Assembly: GCA_013001595.1 (NCBI GenBank)
Contig: JABDMH010000014.1
Span: 34,416-98,415 of the forward strand
Origin: Saprospiraceae bacterium
GTDB taxonomy: Bacteria; Bacteroidota; Bacteroidia; Chitinophagales; Saprospiraceae
Length of the DNA: 64,000 nt
Direction of reading: 5' to 3'
In this document: piece by piece, positions 1 through 8,072 of the stretch
Layout of the letters: each line of letters starts with the position of its first letter
Numbering within the stretch: the stretch's first letter is position 1
Made by a program: the position numbers and the translations under genes
Notes under the pieces: model-generated
What the model was told of the DNA's origin: nothing
The model's input: only the letters and a program-made list of their open reading frames with translations
Database searches by the model: none

Positions 1-2
1 AA

Positions 3-425
3 GATCTAAAGCACATCATGGATAGCACCTATGCTGAACTCATCACCTCTGAAAATCTCCTTCGTCAACCTCGCATCACTATTGGGAGGCCCCAAGAGAA
101 TCCTGTCATTTTAAATAGGAATGATGCTGGTGGGCAACGGGCCATCTGGGCCCAGGAGGAAATATACGGTAAGTGGAATGTGAACATAGAGAAAGGTCAC
201 TACGACATCAGATTCAAATTTATCGAACCCGTAATTGGTGGTGGGAGAATGTACCTGGAAGCAAACACGCTGGTTGTACAAAAGGAAAATAGGAAGGATA
301 CCGGCGACATCATTGAAATGCACAACGTATTTCTACCAGCCATGGATTGCGACATCATACCATTTTATGCGGTGGATAGAAAAAACATTTTTCCATTTTG
401 GATGGAAATGAAGAAAGTAAACTGA
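3..425 (+). CDS. Sulfatase, C-terminal fragment (runs off left edge)
   Basis: The reading frame is open to the left edge, so this is only the last ~140 residues of a larger protein. The sequence resembles the C-terminal beta-sandwich that follows the catalytic domain of Bacteroidota arylsulfatases: a PRITIGRPQENPVILNRND-type segment near the start, then a GKWNVNIEKGHYDIRFKF segment. The catalytic domain and its formylglycine Cys motif lie outside the window, so activity cannot be judged. Two more complete sulfatases occur at 40997-42550 and 44868-46349. The family call rests on recognition of the tail only. Confidence 0.6.
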   Translation, partial: DLKHIMDSTYAELITSENLLRQPRITIGRPQENPVILNRNDAGGQRAIWAQEEIYGKWNVNIEKGHYDIRFKFIEPVIGGGRMYLEANTLVVQKENRKDTGDIIEMHNVFLPAMDCDIIPFYAVDRKNIFPFWMEMKKVN

Positions 426-711
426 GACACTTAGATGGATGGTAGCTCAGTCCACTATTACCGAAAATCATTGATTGAATCCTATGAAGGAACCTTCAAC
501 CTTATCGATAATTAGAATTGCTGGGACAATTGGGCGAGCAAATCCTAGAAAAAATCTGGAGACCTTAGAAAAAAATGAAGTCCTTTTTCACTATCTTGAT
601 CACGCTACCACAGCTGAAAACAAAGAAAAAGAGCATATTTTACAATTCATTCTTTGCATTGATGCAATAGAATAATCATAAACTCCATTACTAATAAGGG
701 AAAAACACAAG

Positions 712-915
712 ATGAATAAGAAAATAATTTGGTTTTTGGGCTTCGTTATTCTCTTCTTGATCAATCTCGCTGTCGAGTTTTTTCTCTTGCCTCTCTGGGA
801 TTTGGATAATACGAGCCGCAATGATATCTATTTTAAGATTTGGTGGTTGGCAGTCGCCGGTTGGTTCTTTTTTGGCTTCATTTTGCTAACGCGTCGGAAT
901 CACATCGTGAAATAG
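712..915 (+). CDS. Small two-helix membrane protein, unknown function
   Basis: A 67-residue protein with two hydrophobic segments, at about residues 5-28 and 43-60, joined by a short polar loop containing WDLDNTSRND. It ends in a basic tail (RRNHIVK), so both ends are probably cytoplasmic. The hydrophobic pattern and codon use look like a real membrane protein and the ATG is preceded by an A-rich tract. No family is recognised. It stands alone between the sulfatase end and the esterase gene. Confidence 0.5.
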   Translation: MNKKIIWFLGFVILFLINLAVEFFLLPLWDLDNTSRNDIYFKIWWLAVAGWFFFGFILLTRRNHIVK

Positions 916-972
916 TGTTCTATAACCTACACACTTTAAAAGTATATCACTTAGAGATTGTACTCCATCCTT

Positions 973-2097
973 ATGAAACTTAGCAGTACCTCTATTCCCA
1001 CTAACCTCTGCAACTGCATTCAATTGATTGATAGGTCATCAAAGAGAAGCTTATTCATATTCGTGCCCTTAATATATATGCTGTTGATCGCATGCCCTGT
1101 GAATCATCCTGCAAGTCAAAAAAGAGATGCAGTCAATCATATTCAAGGAGAAAGTCTAGTACTGGCATCCAGTATACCAGGAAAGTTATGTTTTGATGCT
1201 TTGGTAAAGGGCAGCGTGCTTATGAGGAGTACTTATCTATCGGATGACACAACCCACGTAGTCTATCAGGAAGGTAAAGATTATACCATTGACTACCCTA
1301 AAGGTGAAATATCAAGGACGTTACATTCAACCATTCCAGATTACTCATTGCATCCACTTTTTGGCAAAGTAAACTTCGACCACACGGAAACTCCCAACTA
1401 CTCCAATGATCCCTATTTTATCTGGGTAGATTACACGACTGAAAACGCATACCCCCTGGCAAAACCCAATGATCAGCAAAAATACCTAGTGAACTTCCGC
1501 AAACGAGTAGAGTCCGGAACCAAAACCACGATCGTCTCATATGGCAATAGCATCACTGCAGGAGGCGAAGCCTCTTCAGATTCCTTAAGGTTTCAATTCA
1601 GATATCTAGAACATCTACAAAAATTGTTTCCAGCGGCCAACTTGATGATGCAAGATGTATCCATACCAGGTCGCGCTTCTTCCGACGGCATCGAGTTGTG
1701 GGACGACTACGTCGGAAAAACAGAGCCAGATCTGGTACTCCTGGGCTGGGGTATGAATGACCACAATGTCGGAGGAAATAGTCCCGAACAGTTCAAGAAT
1801 AACTTAGTTATGCTGGTCACCATGATTAGGGAGCGAAAAAATGCCGAGGTAATTCTGTTCTCTGCGTTTCCACCAAACCACCATTGGAAATTTGGGAGTC
1901 ACCGCATGGAGCACTTTGCGACAGCCACCAAAGATGCTGCCTTAGAATCTCAATGTGCCTATGCCGATGTTTATGCAGTATGGCAAACGGCATTACAAAG
2001 AAAAGATCAATCATCCCTATTGGCAAACAATATCAATCATCCCAACGATTTTGGTCATTGGCTTTATGCCGAAGCCTTCAAGGCCATCTCTTTATAG
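973..2097 (+). CDS. SGNH/GDSL-family esterase lipoprotein
   Basis: A secreted esterase of the SGNH hydrolase fold, likely removing acyl groups from carbohydrates or other esters. The nucleophile Ser193 sits in GNSITAGG (block I), Asn262 in GMND (block III), and Asp359/His362 in NHPNDFGH (block V), so the catalytic set is complete. Residues ~60-185 form an N-terminal domain without the hydrolase blocks. The first ATG is at 973; the N-terminal region has a basic stretch followed by a hydrophobic run ending LLIAC, a plausible lipobox, although the n-region before it is unusually long and an internal ATG at 1078 is just before the lipobox. Mature protein would be anchored in the outer membrane or periplasm. 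Substrate unknown. Confidence 0.8.
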   Translation: MKLSSTSIPTNLCNCIQLIDRSSKRSLFIFVPLIYMLLIACPVNHPASQKRDAVNHIQGESLVLASSIPGKLCFDALVKGSVLMRSTYLSDDTTHVVYQEGKDYTIDYPKGEISRTLHSTIPDYSLHPLFGKVNFDHTETPNYSNDPYFIWVDYTTENAYPLAKPNDQQKYLVNFRKRVESGTKTTIVSYGNSITAGGEASSDSLRFQFRYLEHLQKLFPAANLMMQDVSIPGRASSDGIELWDDYVGKTEPDLVLLGWGMNDHNVGGNSPEQFKNNLVMLVTMIRERKNAEVILFSAFPPNHHWKFGSHRMEHFATATKDAALESQCAYADVYAVWQTALQRKDQSSLLANNINHPNDFGHWLYAEAFKAISL

Positions 2098-2211
2098 GCA
2101 ATCGTTTCAGGGCTGTCAGCAATAGTCTATACCTCCATGATCTGGGAGATTTGTACGATTGAATATTCCGACGAGGTGTACATACATGCGCTCCTAGAAA
2201 AGGGCTTAAAG

Positions 2212-2240
2212 TGATTTAAATTATCCCGTAATTTAAATCA
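2212..2240. repeat. 12-bp perfect inverted repeat, 5-nt loop
   Basis: Arms at 2212-2223 and 2229-2240 are perfectly complementary and AT-rich (TGATTTAAATTA on the left), separated by TCCCG. It lies in the 324-bp gap between the esterase stop and the decayed lipoprotein gene; nothing else was found in that gap. There is no T-tract after it, so it is a poor intrinsic terminator. A dimeric regulator binding site or an mRNA 3' stem is possible. Confidence 0.5.
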
Positions 2241-2421
2241 GGCTAATTGGGGCGGAAAGCACCAGGATTTCATCTCACAACAGGTATCATGGCAATGAAT
2301 AATTTGTAACTTCGGAATATCTAGTGAATCCACTGCGAAAAGATCACCAAAATTATAAAATGCTTCTTTCGAGTTCAATAGGTTGGCGATCACTGCAGAT
2401 TATCTTGGCAGCAATCATACT

Positions 2422-2828
2422 ATGAAATTCCCATTCGTTCCTTTTTTCCTTCTGTTCGGAATTATTTCCTGTGATCTTCCTCAACACTATCACCAACCTC
2501 CTTTCCCATGTGTATCAACAATAGGAGTAATGAATCTAGAAAATAAACTGGAAGAAAAAATACGGATTAACAGCGCATCAGAATTACGATACTTTTTGAG
2601 ACTTTCATCAAGGAAGAGGGTGAGACATATATGGTTACCAACTTCAGAAACGACCCTGAGTGTTTTCACATTAAATTGCATATTAGCAAACTCGGCAAAT
2701 TAAGAGGTATGTATCAAACCAATGGTGTCTCCTATCCAAAGGAGATATATGAATAGACCTGGGAATTAAGGGAGATCGATGGCCGGGAAGTAGTCGCCTT
2801 TCAGAGTATGCACGATATCCTCGATTAG
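2422..2828 (+). pseudogene. Decayed lipoprotein gene (frameshift plus in-frame stop)
   Basis: The ATG at 2422 opens a lipoprotein signal (hydrophobic run ending GIISC). The frame continues to about 2597 and then reads nonsense-like sequence to a stop at 2703. From 2598 the frame at positions divisible by three gives protein-like sequence (ETFIKEEGETYMVTNF, later WELREIDGREVVAFQSMHD) down to a TAG at 2826. Adding one base to the TTTTT run at 2593-2597 would join the two. A second lesion, TAG at the codon after KEIYE (about 2755), interrupts the downstream part. Two independent lesions argue for a true pseudogene over a single sequencing error. Family unknown. Confidence 0.6.
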
Positions 2829-2897
2829 TCAGTTACCCACAGATATCAAATTTAAATACCAAAATTGAATACCACCATCAACAAGATAAATGCAACG

Positions 2898-4031
2898 ATG
2901 CGAATTGCCATTGCAGTTCTCATCTGGGTATCCCCTAGCCTGTTTTTTTGCTGTCAATCAGATCCGCAGGATACCATAATGAGACAGCCTACGAGTTGTA
3001 GTTCAGCCGCTAAGCCACAAGCAAAAGTCTGGAAGTATGACCAGACCTTTTTCGCAGTATTCCCGGATGTCACTGGAACTTATATTTGGCAACTAGAAGA
3101 ACGGCAGTGGCATAAGCATCTGCTATTATCGCAGAAAGTGAATTCTCAAGCTGATTGCTTTGCCCATATGGATACAGTTTTTATCCTGCTTTTTCAAGGT
3201 GAGGATTCGGAGAGTGCCGTTGTGTGGTATCGTCAAGACAAAGAACGATACCAATTTATTGACGATGCAAATCCCACCACTGATATCCAATTTCATGAAA
3301 GTACTGAGACTGCAACAATTGCACTAGATGGTCTGGTTTGGCTTTGGGTGACCTATGAAGCCAATGGGAATATTGAAGTACGTCGATCTGCCCCACCATA
3401 TGATCAATGGTCCGCACCCCAAACGATCGCTAGCATGGTTGCGGACGATGACATTAGTGCGCTTGTGCGCATGCCAAATGCGGTAGGTGTGATGTGGTCC
3501 AATCAACGGGCGCGACAATTTGGTTTTCGCACACACAGCGATGGAGATCCAATGACCACATGGACTGGCACAGAATTTCCAGGCATTGATGATGCCCTAG
3601 ATGTGGGTCATGGTCTCGCAGATGACCATATCAATTTAAAGTCCTTGGCAGATGGTACCATCTATGCTGCTGTAAAAACCAGTTTCGATACTGCCAATCA
3701 CACAAAAATCGGGCTTCTAATTCGCAACCCACAGGGAGTCTGGAATGATCTTTACCATGTAAGCCATCATGGTACAAGACCTATGGTCACCATCGACACC
3801 CTTAGTCAAACACTTCGTGTCTACTACACACATTCAGAATCTGGTGGAAATATTGTTTACAAAGCGTCTCCATTGAACAACATCTCCTTCGGTGCAGAGC
3901 AAATGTTTATGGAAGGGTCAATGAATAATAATGTCACTTCTACTAATTTTGCCTACAGCTGCGAAAATGTGGTGCTTGCCTCAGATAAAAAAGATATTAT
4001 CAGTAAGCAAATTAGATGTAGCTACCACTAA
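2898..4031 (+). CDS. Propeller-like lipoprotein, BNR/sialidase-like repeats, unknown function
   Basis: About 377 residues. Start ATG 2898 gives a signal sequence with a hydrophobic core ending FFCC, so probable lipidation at one of the two Cys. The body shows repeated beta-strand blocks in which a YRQD/WTGT-type turn and Trp recur, with phrases such as TRPMVTIDTLSQTLRVYYTHSESGG that are typical of BNR-type six-bladed propellers in carbohydrate-related secreted proteins. No catalytic set can be assigned, so it may be binding or enzymatic. It ends 46 bp before rsgA. Fold assignment is by pattern only. Confidence 0.6.
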   Translation: MRIAIAVLIWVSPSLFFCCQSDPQDTIMRQPTSCSSAAKPQAKVWKYDQTFFAVFPDVTGTYIWQLEERQWHKHLLLSQKVNSQADCFAHMDTVFILLFQGEDSESAVVWYRQDKERYQFIDDANPTTDIQFHESTETATIALDGLVWLWVTYEANGNIEVRRSAPPYDQWSAPQTIASMVADDDISALVRMPNAVGVMWSNQRARQFGFRTHSDGDPMTTWTGTEFPGIDDALDVGHGLADDHINLKSLADGTIYAAVKTSFDTANHTKIGLLIRNPQGVWNDLYHVSHHGTRPMVTIDTLSQTLRVYYTHSESGGNIVYKASPLNNISFGAEQMFMEGSMNNNVTSTNFAYSCENVVLASDKKDIISKQIRCSYH

Positions 4032-4077
4032 GGCTGGAGCAGAGATTCATGCAATTTTATCATCGATCGCGCAGATT

Positions 4078-5151
4078 ATGGAGAATACTGTACTGGAGCG
4101 TCTAGGATTTGACGAATATTGGTTAACGCATCTCAATGCCCATGACTTAGAAATGGGTGAATTAGGGCGGGTAATCTCTGAACACAAGGAACGGTATGTT
4201 GTGATGACTGCTGCCGGAACCATGATGGCTGAAATAATGGGAAATCTGAGGTTTTCTGCCGAGAGTCGGTCTGATTTTCCTGCTGTGGGTGATTGGGTTG
4301 GTTTGTCCTTTTACAATGAAGACAAGGGACTGATCCGTCAAATTTTGCCTCGCAAGACCATCATTGAAAGAAAAGCTGTAGGTGGAGCGGCAGAAAAACA
4401 AGTGATCGCGACAAACATAGATTTCACCCTAATCGTTCAATCAGTGGATAGGGATTTCAACCTTAATAGACTGCAACGCTACCTTGCCATATGTCATACC
4501 GCCAAATGCACACCGATAATCGTCTTGAATAAAATAGATTTGATCTCAGAAAAGGAGCTATCCACCTTGATTAACCAAGTGCAAGAGCGGACCACAGATA
4601 CCCAGATTCTGGCTGTGAGCAACGAAACACAAGTAGGATTGAAGTTCCTTAAGCATGAAATTAAACCTGGCAAAACTTATTGTTTATTAGGTTCATCTGG
4701 AGTTGGAAAATCCAGTCTTCTAAACAGTTTGGTCGGTGACGAAGTGATGAAAACCAACACCATAAGTGAAATATCAAAAGGCAGGCATACCACCAGCCAT
4801 AGAGAACTAATATTACTACCGGATGGTGGAATCTTCATTGATAATCCAGGAATGAGAGAAGTTGGTATAGCTGATTCCCAAGAGGCACTAGACATCACTT
4901 TCTCTAAAATAGATGCTTTGTCACAAGAGTGTAAATACAAAGACTGCCAGCATGTTAAAGAATCGGGCTGTGCTGTACGAGCAGCCATAGAGGCATCGGA
5001 AATTGATAAAAAAGAGTTCGAAAACTACCAAAAAATGAAACGGGAAAGTGAGTATTTCGAGTCTACTGTGGCTGATAGACGAAGAAAAGACAAGGCCCGC
5101 GGAAAGATAATCAAGCAAATTCTAAAAGGAAAAAAATCAGAAAAATGGTAA
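4078..5151 (+). CDS. rsgA: Ribosome small-subunit-dependent GTPase A
   Basis: A 357-residue circularly permuted GTPase that acts late in 30S subunit maturation. G motifs come in the permuted order: G4 NKID at residue 151, G1 GSSGVGKSS at 205, G3 DNPG at 255. An N-terminal OB-fold precedes them (residues ~20-110) and a zinc-binding knuckle follows, with Cys285, Cys290, His292 and Cys298. The basic C-terminal helix is RRKDKARGK-rich. The open frame extends upstream into the previous gene, but only the ATG at 4078 (MENTVLERLGF) gives the family's usual start. Length fits the family. Confidence 0.93.
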   Translation: MENTVLERLGFDEYWLTHLNAHDLEMGELGRVISEHKERYVVMTAAGTMMAEIMGNLRFSAESRSDFPAVGDWVGLSFYNEDKGLIRQILPRKTIIERKAVGGAAEKQVIATNIDFTLIVQSVDRDFNLNRLQRYLAICHTAKCTPIIVLNKIDLISEKELSTLINQVQERTTDTQILAVSNETQVGLKFLKHEIKPGKTYCLLGSSGVGKSSLLNSLVGDEVMKTNTISEISKGRHTTSHRELILLPDGGIFIDNPGMREVGIADSQEALDITFSKIDALSQECKYKDCQHVKESGCAVRAAIEASEIDKKEFENYQKMKRESEYFESTVADRRRKDKARGKIIKQILKGKKSEKW

Positions 5152-5204
5152 CCTTTGACTCAACTACCAATGGCAGATAATAAAAAATTAACCAGAACAA
5201 TAAA

Positions 5205-5621
5205 ATGTCTCTTGAATCTATATTCATTTTGAACCGACCCAAGAAACTTTTCTTGATCGATGCTTTAGGTGCCTTTGTATCTGCATTGTGCCTTGGCTAT
5301 CTCCTGGTGCGCTTTGAACATTTATTCGGAATGCCCAAAAATGTACTGTATGTTCTAGCCAGCATCGCCATAGGCTTTAGCATAAACTCCATAGCATCTT
5401 GGGCATTTGCTAAGGAAAGCTGGAGGAGAGCTCTAAGAATAATAGCCATTGCCAACCTGTTGTATTGCTGTATAACCGTCGTACTTGTCTTATACTATTG
5501 GCAGTACCTGACTGCCTTAGGCCTGGCCTATTTTATGATCGAAATAATCTTAGTTGTCTTGCTGTCTTACGCTGAGTTTAGAAACTCACTGGTCTTTCGC
5601 GTCCATCTTGATAAAAAATGA
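5205..5621 (+). CDS. Four-helix integral membrane protein, unknown function
   Basis: 138 residues with four hydrophobic segments at roughly 18-38, 45-68, 80-103 and 106-126. A short N-terminal cytoplasmic part (LNRPKKLF) and a basic C-terminus suggest both ends in the cytosol. Small four-helix proteins of this type are common in Bacteroidota but I cannot name a family. It starts 53 bp after rsgA in the same direction and may be co-transcribed with it. Confidence 0.6.
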   Translation: MSLESIFILNRPKKLFLIDALGAFVSALCLGYLLVRFEHLFGMPKNVLYVLASIAIGFSINSIASWAFAKESWRRALRIIAIANLLYCCITVVLVLYYWQYLTALGLAYFMIEIILVVLLSYAEFRNSLVFRVHLDKK

Positions 5622-5707
5622 ATAAGGCATGATGCCGATCGCTTTCACAATGACGGTATCTTTTACCTCATGTGCCTCCATCAGCACTCCATGAAAAGGT
5701 TGCAAAA

Positions 5708-5990
5708 GGATGCTGTTATCTATGTGTACCCGAGGGCGCAGGTTCCTGAACGACGTTTGTTAAATCGGGTTCCAACTTCATGGATATCCACAGCAAAGAA
5801 AGGCCGCCATCTCTGTTGTGCCTGAGTCCGCAGGTTCCTTTACCTGCAATTTTTAAATCTAGGTCCTAGACTCATTGAAGCCGCAGTAAGGGGATGCTGC
5901 TATCTCTGTGTTTTTAGGAGTGACCAATTTCCCTTACCTACGTTTGTTAAATCGGATCCCAACGCTATGGATATCCGCAGCAAAGAGACG
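5708..5990. repeat. Three degenerate ~94-bp tandem repeat copies
   Basis: Copies start near 5708, 5802 and 5890. Each begins with a GATGCTGxTATCTxTGTG-like block, has an ACGTTTGTTAAATCGG-like block in the middle, and ends ATGGATATCCxCAGCAAAGA. Copies one and three are close; the middle copy is the most diverged (it has GAAGCCGCAGTAAGG at its end). Weak similarity at 5640-5707 may be a fourth partial copy. Read on the plus strand, copies one and three share an open frame with LLNRxPTxWISxAK, but stops break it between copies. The block fills most of the 423-bp gap 5622-6044 between convergent genes. Confidence 0.65.
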
Positions 5991-6044
5991 ACGCTACTTT
6001 TGAAAGGCAGCAATGAGTCAAGGAAAAGTTTTTCAGAATTTTAC

Positions 6045-6407
6045 CTAAGAACCGGACTTTTTGGCATCTGAAACCACCAACATGCTAATACCATCCCGCT
6101 CAGATACGGCTCCCTTTACTTCGACCATCTCACCAGCCAAATCCTTGAGCGTTTCGATCTTTTCTTTGTCTTCTCCGGAGGCAAGTAGAAGTACTTTCCC
6201 ATCATCTGTGAGTAGGCCCATCGGCTGTCCACTCTTAACGCAAGATTTGGCACATTGAGCGTGATCAGGACCTTTGGCACCACTCTTCAGGTAGCATGAA
6301 AGATCTAAGACCTCCCCTTTGTAAGCCATTTCATCCTGTGCAGATAAGGAAAGAGACCAGCACAAACAGAGCATGGATGCAAGAGCAACTAGTATAGACT
6401 TTTTCAT
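6045..6407 (-). CDS. Small secreted Cys/His-rich protein, unknown function
   Basis: 120 residues. A clear Sec signal peptide runs to SLSAQ (cleavage near residue 23). The mature part begins with GEVLDLSCYL, then GPDHAQCAKSCVKSGQPMG, followed by a short beta-rich domain (VLLLASGEDKEKI, VEVKGAVSERDGI). The pattern of three Cys and one His in a fixed spacing is seen in small periplasmic Bacteroidota proteins and suggests metal or haem-linked redox binding, which is inference. It is the last gene on this strand before the repeat block and is separated by 178 bp from the upstream esterase gene. Confidence 0.65.
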   Translation of the reverse strand: MKKSILVALASMLCLCWSLSLSAQDEMAYKGEVLDLSCYLKSGAKGPDHAQCAKSCVKSGQPMGLLTDDGKVLLLASGEDKEKIETLKDLAGEMVEVKGAVSERDGISMLVVSDAKKSGS

Positions 6408-6584
6408 AACACTTTATTTTTAGACACCGGAATATACAGATTTTCACCATGACATCAAAGTCTGTTCCACACCTCGCAAATTTTAATGCGAGCTATGCCC
6501 TTCCATAATACCTCTGCCTAAAGTAAATACTCATACCCATTGAGACCATAGGTAGGTCAGCGGAGCAATATATGTGATACCGCT

Positions 6585-7412
6585 CTACTCAAGCATGTCT
6601 AAGTATACATCTGCAAATCGCTCTCCCATCTTACGCTGGCCGGCAGCGTCAAAATGTGTACTATCTCCCTTGTGCTTAAGGTCCTGCGTATAGATAATTT
6701 CGGCCCAGTCATCCATCTGCACATATCCGTGTATGATACCATTAACGGCCTGACGATTATCATAGTTCTTAGGGAAAGCCGGTAGCTCACCCAACAAAAT
6801 AGGTAAGGTATCGTTCCCCACTGCTTCACGAAAGATCCCAATAAGAGAATCCAACTTTACCCCATAAGTTGGTAGTTTATCTGGATGTGCATTACTTTCT
6901 CCCTGATGCCATAAGATCGCCTTTATCACTCCCAAGTCAGCGACCGATCTCGCTTTAGATCTAAAATTCGACAAAAGTTTTACTCCTCGATGTACGTCAT
7001 CATTTAGCCATTGCTCAACCGAACTGCCACCAACCGCGGTAGGAACCATCAGTATGGAGATGCTGTCTGGTGAATTTCTAACGAGCTTTCTGGCAAATGC
7101 CATTCCACAATCCAGTCCTTGTAATTTTGGTTCATAATGATGAAGCGGCTCCTTGGCGTAAATCAGCTGATCTAATTTATCAAGAGCAAGTATTCTCAGA
7201 TGCGAAAGAGTATCTTCTGGTGCTACCAATCCCCGACCGGCCATATTAGATTGACCCGCCAAAATAAAAATCCAAACATTTTCTTTGGTTGGAACTTGGG
7301 ATACTTTTTCCAGGTGTGTAGGAAAATTCACTTTTCTTGAATCTAGAGGATCCGTGGCATCTTGGCATGAAAAGCAAAACAGTATTAAAAAAGTAGGCAA
7401 CAGTAATTTCAT
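6585..7412 (-). CDS. Sialate O-acetylesterase-like (SASA/CE6-type) lipoprotein
   Basis: 275 residues with a lipoprotein signal ending CFSC. The catalytic Ser lies in GQSNMAGRG, the family hallmark; a second conserved block is WHQGESNA, and the C-terminus carries the Asp/His pair in STHFDAAGQRKMGERF. This matches the SASA domain of sialate O-acetylesterases and CE6 acetylxylan esterases. Likely role: removal of acetyl groups from glycans in the periplasm or at the cell surface. It begins 39 bp after the cupin gene stop on the same strand, so may be the last member of the racemase-transporter-cupin operon. Confidence 0.8.
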   Translation of the reverse strand: MKLLLPTFLILFCFSCQDATDPLDSRKVNFPTHLEKVSQVPTKENVWIFILAGQSNMAGRGLVAPEDTLSHLRILALDKLDQLIYAKEPLHHYEPKLQGLDCGMAFARKLVRNSPDSISILMVPTAVGGSSVEQWLNDDVHRGVKLLSNFRSKARSVADLGVIKAILWHQGESNAHPDKLPTYGVKLDSLIGIFREAVGNDTLPILLGELPAFPKNYDNRQAVNGIIHGYVQMDDWAEIIYTQDLKHKGDSTHFDAAGQRKMGERFADVYLDMLE

Positions 7413-7450
7413 CTGTCGAAATTAAAAAACTCTTTAGGATAAATCGTGTG

Positions 7451-8038
7451 CTATTTCCAGAGGTCAAGTAATCCACCTACTTTACCCAAAAAAGGATCAC
7501 TAGCAGGAATGGGCAAAGCCTTGATGTTTTCATCTGCCTGTGGTCGCTCTCCAACTTCTCCCCTTAATAAATCCCAATCTCTTCCATCGGGATAGGCACC
7601 CACTACTCCTAAATTACTGCCCCTGATCCTTTTGTGACCCACACCTGCCGGAATAATAATGATGTCACCTTTCTTGACTTCCACGCGCGCGCCCGCTTGA
7701 CCACCCAAATGCAGCAATGCGCTTCCTGAAAAAATACCAAGCACTTCGTGGGAGGTGCTGTGGTAGTGGTGAAATCCATAGATCCCATTGGTCCATGCAT
7801 TAGTCCAGTTTTCTTGGGCAAACTTCTTCAGCAACCATCCATCAGGGGCTTGTTCACCATCTGGGATGGCGTCGTGATATACTAGGAGCGGATACTCGCT
7901 ATTGGGAATCTTTCCATCATCCTTAAAAAAGAACTTTTCAGGCCCATGATCTGCTCGGTCGAACAGATAAGACCATGATAATACAAAAGGAGCAACGCCC
8001 ATAGTTCTGACAAATCTTTTTCTTTTCATATTGAACAT
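7451..8038 (-). CDS. Cupin-domain protein with N-terminal hydrophobic segment
   Basis: 195 residues with one double-stranded beta-helix (cupin) domain: GFHHYHSTSHEVLGIFSG gives the metal-binding His/His/Glu cluster and the second cupin block is GDIIIIPAGVGHKRI with the last His. The N-terminus (MKRKRFVRTMG followed by a hydrophobic stretch) may be an export signal or anchor. Starts are possible at 8038 or three codons later. It follows the transporter gene by 34 bp and so is probably part of the same operon. Substrate cannot be read from the sequence; such proteins are often sugar or organic-acid binding or isomerising. Confidence 0.75.
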   Translation of the reverse strand: MFNMKRKRFVRTMGVAPFVLSWSYLFDRADHGPEKFFFKDDGKIPNSEYPLLVYHDAIPDGEQAPDGWLLKKFAQENWTNAWTNGIYGFHHYHSTSHEVLGIFSGSALLHLGGQAGARVEVKKGDIIIIPAGVGHKRIRGSNLGVVGAYPDGRDWDLLRGEVGERPQADENIKALPIPASDPFLGKVGGLLDLWK

Positions 8039-8072
8039 CTTTGTCGTAGCAATATAAAAATGTAATAATTTC

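Noticed and set aside
475..675. Plus-strand ORF of 63-66 codons after the sulfatase fragment
   Set aside because: Composition is not protein-like, no family is seen, and a TTGCAT/ATGCAA palindrome lies within it at 654-667.
6473..6492. CTCGCA/TGCGAG inverted repeat upstream of the small secreted protein
   Set aside because: Only six paired bases, 8-base AT loop, no T-tract; too weak to call as regulatory.
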